Assembly (NCBI GenBank): GCA_910584365.1
Contig: CAJUAF010000010.1
Span: forward strand, 37,327-101,326
Direction: 5' to 3'
DNA from: an uncultured Muribaculaceae bacterium
Lineage (GTDB): Bacteria > Bacteroidota > Bacteroidia > Bacteroidales > Muribaculaceae
Length of the DNA: 64,000 nt
The notes under the pieces are model-generated. The model made no database searches and was not told the origin of the DNA. It worked only from the letters and a program-made list of their open reading frames with translations. How positions within the stretch are numbered: the stretch's first letter is position 1; each line of letters starts with the position of its first letter. Both the position numbers and the translations under genes were made by a program. Positions 52,567 to 60,385 of the stretch are shown piece after piece.

Positions 52567-53490
52567 TTGCTGACCGTACTTCAGGATAAAGCGCTAACCT
52601 ATGAAGTGCTTCGGTATCTGCGTGATGTGGCCGTTGATGTCAACATCAGAGAAAAATTTGAAAATTTAGATGCATACAAGGTGTCTCTGCTTCGAGATTA
52701 TTCCAGTGAAAAGACGTTGAAAGAAGCAAGACTGATTTTGGAAGAGCGAGTATTACGGGACGCTTTTTCTTTCGATTATAGGTTTACTATGCCTTACAAT
52801 CAGCAAATCAAGGCCCAATGGCATATAGACATTGACTATAATCCAAAACCATTCAAACGTATTTTCGGATTAATCGGGGAGAATGGAGTTGGCAAGACTT
52901 CCATGTTGAGGAGATTTACAAAGGATTTTATGGCCAAAGAAAACAAAGGATTTCACACAAAACCTCTTTTTAACAGTCTGACTGTAATCGGCTCCGTGGC
53001 TTCCGATAAATATCTTGCATCGCAACCGAATAATGTCGTGCCTTATATTTATTATCACCTTGATCAGAACCAGGAAAATGTGCAGACCGAACCATATTCT
53101 GAAAAAAGATATATCCTGAATGAAGATATACTGAAATCATTCCTTGAATTGCTGAGTTCAGGTCAACTCCATATCTTCACAATGGCCACGTTCCTTATCG
53201 CGGATATGCATCTTTCTTCGTTAGTAATAATTGATGAACCGGAAGTACACCTCCATCCATCTTCGATAATAGAGTTCATGTATTTTCTATATACGCTGTT
53301 ACAGATATTCGACAGCTATGCGATTATCGCGACACATTCTCCTCTTATCATAAGAGAGATGCTAAATACAAACGTCTATAAGATTATCCGGACCAAGGAA
53401 GATATCCCTATGGTATCACGGATTGACTTTGATACTTTTGGGGAAGATATCGCCGTTCTTTATAACAAGATTTTCGGCTACAACAATTGA
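52567..53490 (+). CDS. AAA/ABC-type ATPase, PtuA-like, 5' end apparently disrupted
   Basis: From the only usable start (TTG, 52567) a 307-residue ATPase: Walker A GENGVGKTS near residue 104, an ABC-like LSSGQ near 198, Walker B SLVIIDEPEVHLHP near 218 and the His switch ATHSP near 256. With an HNH nuclease gene directly after it, it resembles PtuA of Septu defence. It is short for that family. The same frame stays open back to 52462 with convincing sequence (LSDEFCSLGISSNYY) but no ATG, GTG or TTG; the neighbouring frame at 52451-52486 reads FLYDAISTPAEK, as if joined by a one-base deletion near 52486. The gene is therefore probably a 5'-damaged or truncated version; a functional start at the TTG is less likely. 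Confidence 0.75.
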   Translation: MLTVLQDKALTYEVLRYLRDVAVDVNIREKFENLDAYKVSLLRDYSSEKTLKEARLILEERVLRDAFSFDYRFTMPYNQQIKAQWHIDIDYNPKPFKRIFGLIGENGVGKTSMLRRFTKDFMAKENKGFHTKPLFNSLTVIGSVASDKYLASQPNNVVPYIYYHLDQNQENVQTEPYSEKRYILNEDILKSFLELLSSGQLHIFTMATFLIADMHLSSLVIIDEPEVHLHPSSIIEFMYFLYTLLQIFDSYAIIATHSPLIIREMLNTNVYKIIRTKEDIPMVSRIDFDTFGEDIAVLYNKIFGYNN

Positions 53491-54221
53491 ACCGCCTCAC
53501 TTCAGCATATATGAATCCCGGAGAAAGGGATGCTAATAGCGACTCCGATTATTGGACTGCGTATGATTTATATGGCAGCAAGGTGCGCTACGTGGCAGAA
53601 CATTGGGCGGCATTAAAGAAGCAGAACGGAGACCGGGTGTTGAAATGTCCTATCTGTGGACTCGCGGATTGTACCGAAATGGACCATTTCGCACCCAGAT
53701 CAAAATTTCCGGAACACTCTTGCCATCTTTCTAATTTAATTCCCCTTTGCCATAATTGCAATAATAACAAAGGAGACGATTGGCTCAACAATTCCGGAGA
53801 ACAGATTTTTTTCAATGCTTTTTACGACCGGAATATCCCCGAATCCATAATCAAATGTGATTTTGAAATCTCAGAGGCTGACAATCTTATCAGAGCAAAA
53901 GTATCTTTTTCAGAGCATTTAGACAATCGGATTCCAGAACACAGAAGAATAAAAGAGACAATCGGGACCTTAAGGCTTATGGACAAATTTGAATATGAAG
54001 CCAATAATGTTCTCAATCGCGAGGCAAAACGTTTTATAGCCCGCTTCGTGGAAAACAGAGAAAAGTATGAAAACATTGAAGAGTTCTTTTCTGCGTCTAT
54101 AAAGGAAATAAACAGATATTTGGAAAAAGATGGGGATTTCATTGAAAAAGAAGTACTCCGCGCGATTATAAGCTCGGAAGAATTCAGAACTTTTATCAGC
54201 AACCAATTGGATGAAGAGTGA
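53487..54221 (+). CDS. HNH endonuclease, PtuB-like partner
   Basis: A 244-residue nuclease. The HNH/zinc motif is compact: KCPICGLADCTEMDHFAPRSKFPE (C-x2-C, then D-H), then HLSNLIPLCHNCNNNKGDDW (N and the second C-x2-C, K). The C-terminal half is helical and charged. Its TTG start at 53487 overlaps the ATPase stop (TTGA), implying coupling; the ATG at 53511 (MNPGERD) is an alternative. Domain make-up and order (ATPase then HNH) match Septu-type anti-phage pairs. The catalytic motif is intact even though the partner ATPase looks damaged. Confidence 0.85.
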   Translation: MNRLTSAYMNPGERDANSDSDYWTAYDLYGSKVRYVAEHWAALKKQNGDRVLKCPICGLADCTEMDHFAPRSKFPEHSCHLSNLIPLCHNCNNNKGDDWLNNSGEQIFFNAFYDRNIPESIIKCDFEISEADNLIRAKVSFSEHLDNRIPEHRRIKETIGTLRLMDKFEYEANNVLNREAKRFIARFVENREKYENIEEFFSASIKEINRYLEKDGDFIEKEVLRAIISSEEFRTFISNQLDEE

Positions 54222-54280
54222 GTGTATGACAATGAAAAAATGAAAAAAATGCACTTTTTTGAAAAAAAATTCCCAAAAAC

Positions 54281-54311
54281 TTTGTCAGTTCAAAAAACTT
54301 GCGTACCTTTG
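54281..54311 (+). promoter_or_regulatory. Promoter of tRNA-Leu
   Basis: TTTG (54281-54284), 19-nt spacer, TACCTTTG (54304-54311), then GCA: textbook Bacteroidetes promoter, ending 17 nt before the mature tRNA 5' end. Confidence 0.88.
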
Positions 54312-54328
54312 CACTACCAAAACGCGAG

Positions 54329-54409
54329 GCCCAGGTGGCGGAATGGTAGACGCGCGCGTTTCAGGTGCGCGTGCCGAGAGGCGTGCAGGTTCGAGTCCTG
54401 TTCTGGGCA
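54329..54409 (+). tRNA. tRNA-Leu (anticodon CAG)
   Basis: Class II tRNA of 81 nt. Acceptor GCCCAGG pairs with TCTGGGC with discriminator A; D arm GCG..CGC; anticodon stem CGCGT/GCGCG with loop TTCAGGT, anticodon CAG at positions 3-5 of the loop; a long variable arm TGCCGAGAGGCGT; T arm GCAGG/CCTGT around TTCGAGT. CCA is not encoded. It has its own promoter and terminator, and lies inside the AT-rich region between the ATPase/HNH pair and the RT operon. Confidence 0.96.
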
Positions 54410-54414
54410 CAGCA

Positions 54415-54457
54415 AAAGCGACTTAACAAAGTGAATATCACTAAGTTAAGTCGCTTT
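54415..54457. terminator. Bidirectional terminator after tRNA-Leu
   Basis: AAAGCGACTTAAC (54415-54427) and GTTAAGTCGCTTT (54445-54457) form a 13-bp perfect stem, with GTGA/TCAC able to pair in the loop; followed by ATTTATTTT on the plus strand and TTTTG on the minus strand. It ends the tRNA transcript and could also end the converging minus-strand operon. Confidence 0.85.
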
Positions 54458-54468
54458 ATTTATTTTCC

Positions 54469-54488
54469 ACAGGCAAATTACAGGCAAA
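54469..54488. repeat. Short direct repeat ACAGGCAAA
   Basis: ACAGGCAAA occurs at 54469-54477 and 54480-54488, 11-bp period, in the short non-coding stretch between the tRNA-Leu terminator and the end of the RT operon. It could be a relic of an att or integrase arm site, but no integrase is near. Confidence 0.4.
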
Positions 54489-54578
54489 ATTCAAATATTC
54501 CGCATAACTTTCGCCTTTCAATACGCATAGACGGCATTAGAGAGTAAGCCTATTGTTAGTGTCCTATTGACATCCTTC

Positions 54579-54890
54579 TCAGCGTCCCAATTGATTTATA
54601 ATTTCCAGTTCTTTGGGATGAGCGTAGCCATCACATTCAGCCATTTCAGTAAAAATAGATTTGATATGTGCTAACTCATGTGCTGCCATACCGGAAAGTA
54701 TCTTCTGACATTGATTGAAATCATAGGAACTAATGATTTCTAATTCGGATTCCGATATATTAAATGAAGATAAGATGCCGTTTAAGTACTTTATCTCATT
54801 GGGGTCTATTACGCCATCAGCTTCCATAATCATAATCAGAATCGAAACTATGGCAAATTTCTGAATTTGGGAATATTTTGTGGGGTCCAT
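54579..54890 (-). CDS. TerB-like protein
   Basis: A 103-residue all-helical protein, start chosen at MDPTKYSQIQKFAIVSILIMI (54890), one base after the stop of the helicase gene. The segment MEADGVIDPNEIKYLNGIL followed by FNISESELEIISSYD, and later MAECDGYAHPKELEII, is the acidic metal-binding pattern of TerB domains (two D-G-x-x-x-x-x-E elements). TerB domains occur in tellurite/stress and conflict systems and are thought to bind metal and link membrane or nucleic-acid components. Last gene of the six-gene operon. The upstream in-frame Met codons (54950 to 54920) lie inside the helicase gene and are less likely. Confidence 0.78.
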   Translation of the reverse strand: MDPTKYSQIQKFAIVSILIMIMEADGVIDPNEIKYLNGILSSFNISESELEIISSYDFNQCQKILSGMAAHELAHIKSIFTEMAECDGYAHPKELEIINQLGR

Positions 54891-54891
54891 A

Positions 54892-57561
54892 TTAGAGCAT
54901 ATTTGTTTTGAAGAAGTCATCATAATCGTTGTTCCCGATATTAATGACAAATAGATTTTCTTTAGCCCTGGTTATACCGGTATAAATCAATTCAGGTGAC
55001 GTTATAATATTTTCATCGCTATATGCATCGTTTTGAATTATGCAGATGACAGTTTGTGCCTCCCATCCCTTGAAACTTTGGATAGTAGACAGTTTAAGAT
55101 AGCGCGTGACCATGGTAAAACGGTTCTTTTCTACTTTCTCCAGCCGGTCATAATCACGCTTATATTCGTATGATGCAAGTGTGCTTTGTCTTGAAATTCG
55201 TTCAACGCCTTCCTTTTTGACAAATGTCACTGTTGTTCCCTTCCCTGTTTCCTGACGATACAGATAATCTATCTGTCGTAGAATTTCGGTTTGAGGAGCA
55301 AGGATAACTACATCTTCTATATTGATATTACATGTATCAATAAAACATTTGCAAATGCTATAAATTTGCGAGGATAAATCATAATTCGAGTCTGAAGCCT
55401 CAATATAATGATACTTCATCAAGTTAAATTGGAAACCGGCGTCTATTGAATCCCTGTCGGAAAGATTGATTTTCTCCGAGCTTCCATAATAACACTTCTG
55501 AAATGCCATCGCAAGATTGGCAAGAGCGGGATTCGAAAATCTCATACTCTTGTCCAGTTCGTGATTCCATTCGCCACGGATAAATCCTAATCGAATATCG
55601 CCGTTTGCATCTAATTTACGGTGATATATGTTCTGCTTGGGATCGCCAAATACCACAAACTCACCATTCACTCTAAGAAAGTATTTACGAAGTAACTGCA
55701 ACCACGGGGTGAGGTAATCCTGAACTTCATCAATTAATATGGCATCATATTGTTTAAGTTCTGCGGCTCCCTTAAAGAAATCAGGGTCATCATAAGACCC
55801 AAAATGAACGTGGAGATTATTCGCATTCGCATATTTTCGAAAGAATCGATGGTAATAATCGATGTCGATTTTATCCCAGGGGAAATCTGCCCGCACCTGT
55901 GACAATCGCATACGCATATAATTTGCCAACGTGATGTTGAATGTTAAAAGGAGTACGTTACCTCCACTACGGATTTGCGCATTCACAGCCCTCGTTGCAA
56001 GCACTTGCGTTTTACCGGAACCTGCGACTCCACTTATCTTTCGTTGAGCACCTTCTATACTCGTAGATAGAGAAACTTGCTGTTTGGTTAAACGCAATGG
56101 AATCCCTTCCCTGTAAGAATGCCATTTAGGTGATAGATCCTGAATCAGTTGATTTAAAGCCACATTATCAAATGCTCGATTAGTATAATGGAATCGTAAA
56201 TCATCAAATATATGGCATAATATAGACCTGTTATTGATAAATTCATTTCCATAAAGGTATGTGTATTTTGGATTCCCAAAAATAGATTTAGCCTGGTCTA
56301 GGCTGCCCTTAGTGCAAATTAGAATTTTTTTAACCAAACCAAGGTTTCGGTTATCCTCAATAACAGCATTTGTAAACTCCTTCAGGCTCTCAATTATTAG
56401 ATTCTGGTAATTTTCAAGTGCGACAAAAGGAGACAGGATCTGCTTAGTTTCTGATTGTTCCGAATCAATGTCTATAAAAATCGTTTTATGGGTCTGATCT
56501 TCGTTATCTAAATAACATTTGGATAGATTTTCTTCAAATACAGATATTACAATAATCCCTACATTGGGCCTCACAATTATAAAATCCGGAGAAGCTCCAT
56601 TAAGGTCTGGGTCAAGGTAGATTAAATCATTCGGAGACAATATACTACGCAAAATTGAATATATTTGTCCTTTTTCTCTTGATATCAGTCCGTTCGATAT
56701 CTGAAGATTCAGATTGTACTCATTATAAACCGGCTCAGCAGCTCTTTCTTGAGGATTGTATTGACTTAAATCCAAAGTACCTCCATCATATACAAAGGCC
56801 TTAGTCTTACAAGTATAGCGATAATTTGTGTCGGAAGTGCGTCCATAATTACCGCTCGTAATATTTGAGAAAATTTCGGAAGGAGTAAATATATCACAAA
56901 ACCTATCGATTCTAAATGCATTGGCATTTAATGGTCCCATACACAGTATATAATGTGTATGGCCGGGGATAGCCATGCTTTGAGCCAATTTTGCTAAATC
57001 GATCTCAGTAACATCAAGAATATTTGAAAAAATGTGGAATACATAATTTTGCTCAAAATGAATATAATTTACATCGGAGGAATCTGATATAGAAGGTAGA
57101 TATTCATTGAACGGCCGTACTACAACACGATTATATGTTGCTTTTGAAACATTAATAATTGCTCTCTCAAGTGAGGCTTGAGACGGTTCTATAAGAGTTA
57201 CTTTCTTTAACCATTGTGTAAGTTCACGCTCTTTAAGGTAATCTATAAGGCACATTGTTCCAATACCTTGTCCGCATCCCCAATCTACAATCTCTAAAGA
57301 TAAAGATTGTATATCACTATCTTTTTGGGGAAAAGGCATATTCTGCATTGCCGCCTTGCATTTCGCCTGATGCATTTCGCCATAAGCGCCTATATAGCAG
57401 TCCAGTCCTTCATCACTTTTCAGCAAATCCAACCCATGATTAAGTTCCTGGTGAGAATATGGGCGATATCGATATTGCTCGGGAATATTATTCCGGCAGT
57501 TATCAATAATCGCATCCATCGTAAGATTCGGGATGCACGATATGCGTTCTTTATATCCCAT
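54892..57561 (-). CDS. Methyltransferase-like / NERD-like / UvrD-like helicase fusion
   Basis: An 889-residue fusion. Residues ~85-260: a class I SAM-methyltransferase fold with motif I EIVDWGCGQGIGT (D93-G99) and acidic loop LIEPS (123-127). Residues ~290-350: a NERD-like nuclease-fold segment (GQIYSILRSILS, then SPDFIIVRPNVGIIVISVF); the usual E-x-K after the strand is replaced by S-V-F, so cleavage activity is doubtful. Residues ~490-889: SF1A (UvrD/Rep-type) helicase with Walker A GVAGSGKT (511-518), Walker B LIDEVQD (609-615), GDPKQNIY (639-646), IQSFKGWEAQTV and motif VI TGITRAKENL (871-880). It starts 2 bp after the DUF1848 stop. I know of no named defence protein with this order of domains; the methyltransferase and NERD assignments are by motif only. 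Confidence 0.82.
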   Translation of the reverse strand: MGYKERISCIPNLTMDAIIDNCRNNIPEQYRYRPYSHQELNHGLDLLKSDEGLDCYIGAYGEMHQAKCKAAMQNMPFPQKDSDIQSLSLEIVDWGCGQGIGTMCLIDYLKERELTQWLKKVTLIEPSQASLERAIINVSKATYNRVVVRPFNEYLPSISDSSDVNYIHFEQNYVFHIFSNILDVTEIDLAKLAQSMAIPGHTHYILCMGPLNANAFRIDRFCDIFTPSEIFSNITSGNYGRTSDTNYRYTCKTKAFVYDGGTLDLSQYNPQERAAEPVYNEYNLNLQISNGLISREKGQIYSILRSILSPNDLIYLDPDLNGASPDFIIVRPNVGIIVISVFEENLSKCYLDNEDQTHKTIFIDIDSEQSETKQILSPFVALENYQNLIIESLKEFTNAVIEDNRNLGLVKKILICTKGSLDQAKSIFGNPKYTYLYGNEFINNRSILCHIFDDLRFHYTNRAFDNVALNQLIQDLSPKWHSYREGIPLRLTKQQVSLSTSIEGAQRKISGVAGSGKTQVLATRAVNAQIRSGGNVLLLTFNITLANYMRMRLSQVRADFPWDKIDIDYYHRFFRKYANANNLHVHFGSYDDPDFFKGAAELKQYDAILIDEVQDYLTPWLQLLRKYFLRVNGEFVVFGDPKQNIYHRKLDANGDIRLGFIRGEWNHELDKSMRFSNPALANLAMAFQKCYYGSSEKINLSDRDSIDAGFQFNLMKYHYIEASDSNYDLSSQIYSICKCFIDTCNINIEDVVILAPQTEILRQIDYLYRQETGKGTTVTFVKKEGVERISRQSTLASYEYKRDYDRLEKVEKNRFTMVTRYLKLSTIQSFKGWEAQTVICIIQNDAYSDENIITSPELIYTGITRAKENLFVINIGNNDYDDFFKTNML

Positions 57562-57563
57562 AG

Positions 57564-58655
57564 CTATCCGATAATTTTATCCCCCGCAGGGTTGTTTTTG
57601 TGACGATTCCAGTTTGCAACGGCTGCTTCTTTGCTTGTGTTGGCATAGCAATATTCGCAAAGGTGTGGGCATGTGTTGTATTGCCCTATGTCTTTGCTTA
57701 CAATACAACCGCAGAATTGACGCTGTCCAGTATCTTTGTTGTTCTTTTTCTTGACTGCATATAATTCAGGTGTAAGCATTATCGCATCAGATGGGGCCGT
57801 TGGTTGATCGTCATATTCTTCGAACATAGATGGCACAATCGGTTGAACGCGTTTAACATCCACTTTTAAGAAATCCATTAGCTCCTTGTCTTGATAGGCA
57901 AACCGAATCATCAAATCGTCATCGACACAACGATTGTGAACAATTCCATATTGCTCAATATCAATCTTTTCACCACAGGTTGCAAGCTGGAAGTTCCATC
58001 CACGTTCACTGTTCATTGCCGACAGTTTCCCGGCAAATTCATTCATTGTGGCTTCGTCCCATTCGATATAGTTGATGCCATTCTTCTCGAGATTGGCTTT
58101 TACCTTGCGATATGATGCGATATCGGCAAAACTGAAAACCAGTTTCTCTGTATAGTCTTTAAGTTGGTCGCCAATATTTCTGACCTTATCAAGCAAGTCC
58201 CTGACACTGATTTTATCTGTGAGAATCATTGGATCGAATCTCCAGATAACGCGACCTTTGCCTAATTTATCAACCAGCAACTTGAAGGTCTCAATTCGTT
58301 GCGCCAAAGGAGGAACGCCCTTTTCGAGCCCTTCTCGTTCATAATCATTCAGAGTATATTGGATATAGCATTGGATGTTTTTCTCTTTCAAGTAATCAAG
58401 ATGCCGTAATAGAGGCCTTGGATTCTTAGACCAGAATACAATGAATCGGGTGCGTCTATATGAAACATAATACGTTACGCCATTAAATGGATTTGTCCAG
58501 GCCGAGTAGCCGCGCTTCAATCGTTCAAAGAACCAGTCGGCATAAAACGCAGGAATATCCGTGCTTCTGCTTGCCGATACAATAACCGGGGCCTGTGCCT
58601 CAGCGCTGGCACCCGAATCCAATGTTATTTGTATTTTATCTGTCGCTTTTGCCAT
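57564..58655 (-). CDS. DUF1848 protein with C-terminal radical-SAM-like motif
   Basis: A 363-residue DUF1848 family protein. The N-terminal part is typical (VIVSASRSTDIPAFYADWFFERLKRGY in two parts; FIVFWSKNPRPLLRHLDYL; RFDPMILTDKISVRDLLDK) and the C-terminus has CGC at 315-317 and a CX3CX2C cluster C329-P-H-L-C333-E-Y-C336-Y-A-N, like the [4Fe-4S] motif of radical SAM enzymes and spore photoproduct lyase but placed at the C-terminal end, as is known for this family. Function is unknown; redox or nucleic-acid repair/modification chemistry is the working guess. The gene lies 12 bp after the RT and 2 bp before the helicase fusion. Confidence 0.88.
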   Translation of the reverse strand: MAKATDKIQITLDSGASAEAQAPVIVSASRSTDIPAFYADWFFERLKRGYSAWTNPFNGVTYYVSYRRTRFIVFWSKNPRPLLRHLDYLKEKNIQCYIQYTLNDYEREGLEKGVPPLAQRIETFKLLVDKLGKGRVIWRFDPMILTDKISVRDLLDKVRNIGDQLKDYTEKLVFSFADIASYRKVKANLEKNGINYIEWDEATMNEFAGKLSAMNSERGWNFQLATCGEKIDIEQYGIVHNRCVDDDLMIRFAYQDKELMDFLKVDVKRVQPIVPSMFEEYDDQPTAPSDAIMLTPELYAVKKKNNKDTGQRQFCGCIVSKDIGQYNTCPHLCEYCYANTSKEAAVANWNRHKNNPAGDKIIG

Positions 58656-58667
58656 ATACTGCCTGAT

Positions 58668-60383
58668 TTAATACTCCATTTCGTCATATTGACGTTTAGC
58701 CTTAAATGTAATGACTTGTCCGGTCTTAGCGAGGGATTCTCTATCAACAATGCAGTCCTGAGGGAATGTCGAAGCTATTTCCGGGATAAGCCAGCTATTG
58801 TTCCAAAGTGTCACAGGTTGCTCTGCCACAACTTTACAGAGTGGCATATCGTAAACGTCGGCATTTGACCAGTCATCGGTTGTGTGAGTAATGTTCTGAA
58901 GCCATACCTGAAGGAAAGCTGAATTAGGAATACGAATAAGCTTTTTATAGATAAGTCCGATAATCTCTTTTTTCTTTTGCTGATCTTCCGGTCGTATATC
59001 GGATAAGAGTTGGCTCGCAATCTTCAGAGCATTATTTACCGCACGAAGATTGTTTGCGGCTATTTCTACAGAGATTGCAACCATCGCTGAAATGTTTTCC
59101 CAAAGATGTCCTTTCTGTTCTTTGACCTTATTTTCTTTTATCGTTTCACCTGTCTCTAAATTGATAGAAACTTCCTCATAAGAAATAGTCTTTGTTGACA
59201 GTTGTTCTTCCACTCGTTTGCTAAATGCTTCCAGCTGAGTAACAAGTTGTCCTGAGTTGGGAAACCGTTTCGAGAACTCATAAATAAACAGAAGATGTTT
59301 TTGGAAACCATCAAAATCATATCCACGTTCCTTGCGCTCATGTCCATGCTCGTCCTTATAGGTCTGCTTGCTTTCAATAGGGGTATTGAAGATATAGAAC
59401 GCCTTATCAGGCTTGATTGTATCCGTGATCAACTCACTTGATGTGCGCGTCTTGGAAGGATTCATGCGGAAATTGAACTTCTCGAGGATGTGCTGGAGAA
59501 TATATGAGACCTTCTCCAGCGCGTCGCGGTCATTACAGAAGATGCGGTAGTCATCGACATACCTCAATATCTCATATTCAAGATCTTTTGGCAAAGCGCC
59601 ACACTTCTTAGCCTCTGCTATCTCCTGCTCGAGAAGCATGTCGGTATAGCCGAGTATGATCTCGGCAATCAGGGAGAACAAAGCGTTGCCCTGCGGTATG
59701 CCTATATTCCTGCCTTCCTGCATAGCCCTGAGGTAGCGCTGAATATCGGTCGCGAGCGAGGCATTATCATCGGTCTGGTACGGAGTATTCTTTCGTGCAA
59801 GAGCCCACGCGATAGATTCAGGATTGATTTGACCAAAACAGTTTGTTATGTCCGTCATGAACATATAACTGTATTTCAGCGACAGCTCAATGGACCGTTG
59901 TTCCATAGAGTTCCACCAGTTCAGTATGGACGTAGCTCCCTTGAATGATTCGGGCTTATCATCAATCTTGACCATTGGAATAGCGCAAGCCGTGATATGA
60001 TCGCTACCGAACAATTTGAAACATTCCTTTATTGCAATCCATGCCTGTTCGCTACATATGTCGCGAGCGAGCATGTAATAGAGAAATGGATTCGCCAAAG
60101 TCAAAGGACGAACTGCATACCGACCGTCCTTATTTGTTATTACATCAAGATTGACACCATGCAATGACTCCGGCTGACAATCTCCATTGATACACTCGTT
60201 AAGCGACTTGTCGCCAACGCTTTCGGTCGCATATTTCAACACTCTGGAAAAATCAAAGTATTCAGGTAGCTCTGTGGTGCAATAGAAATCATTGCTCATC
60301 AATGCATCAAGAGCATCTTTCCCAGAAAGCTCAATGATGCGAATAGAGTTCTTTGATTTATCTTTGTACTCGCTATAGTCCAT
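58668..60383 (-). CDS. Defence-type (UG/Abi-like) reverse transcriptase
   Basis: A 571-residue RT. Motifs in order: RPLTLANPFLYYML at ~92-105 (the R-P-L-x-L-x-N-P element of UG/Abi RTs), motif A MTDITNCFGQINPESIAWAL with Asp178, motif B GIPQGNALFSLIAEII (228-243), motif C RYVDDYRIFC with Y275-V-D277-D278, and motif D NPSKTRTS (~308). The C-terminal ~230 residues are helical and unlike group II intron X/En domains or retron RTs. UG/DRT RTs act in anti-phage defence by making cDNA that triggers or is sensed by effectors. It lies 2 bp after the SF1-PIN helicase and 12 bp before DUF1848. I cannot assign it to a DRT type by eye; there is no space for a retron msr/msd upstream. Confidence 0.9.
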   Translation of the reverse strand: MDYSEYKDKSKNSIRIIELSGKDALDALMSNDFYCTTELPEYFDFSRVLKYATESVGDKSLNECINGDCQPESLHGVNLDVITNKDGRYAVRPLTLANPFLYYMLARDICSEQAWIAIKECFKLFGSDHITACAIPMVKIDDKPESFKGATSILNWWNSMEQRSIELSLKYSYMFMTDITNCFGQINPESIAWALARKNTPYQTDDNASLATDIQRYLRAMQEGRNIGIPQGNALFSLIAEIILGYTDMLLEQEIAEAKKCGALPKDLEYEILRYVDDYRIFCNDRDALEKVSYILQHILEKFNFRMNPSKTRTSSELITDTIKPDKAFYIFNTPIESKQTYKDEHGHERKERGYDFDGFQKHLLFIYEFSKRFPNSGQLVTQLEAFSKRVEEQLSTKTISYEEVSINLETGETIKENKVKEQKGHLWENISAMVAISVEIAANNLRAVNNALKIASQLLSDIRPEDQQKKKEIIGLIYKKLIRIPNSAFLQVWLQNITHTTDDWSNADVYDMPLCKVVAEQPVTLWNNSWLIPEIASTFPQDCIVDRESLAKTGQVITFKAKRQYDEMEY

Positions 60384-60385
60384 GT

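Noticed and set aside
54365..54547. Short plus-strand frame running from tRNA-Leu into the gap behind it
   Set aside because: Starts inside the tRNA and shows no protein-like pattern; treated as non-coding, with only a short direct repeat of note.
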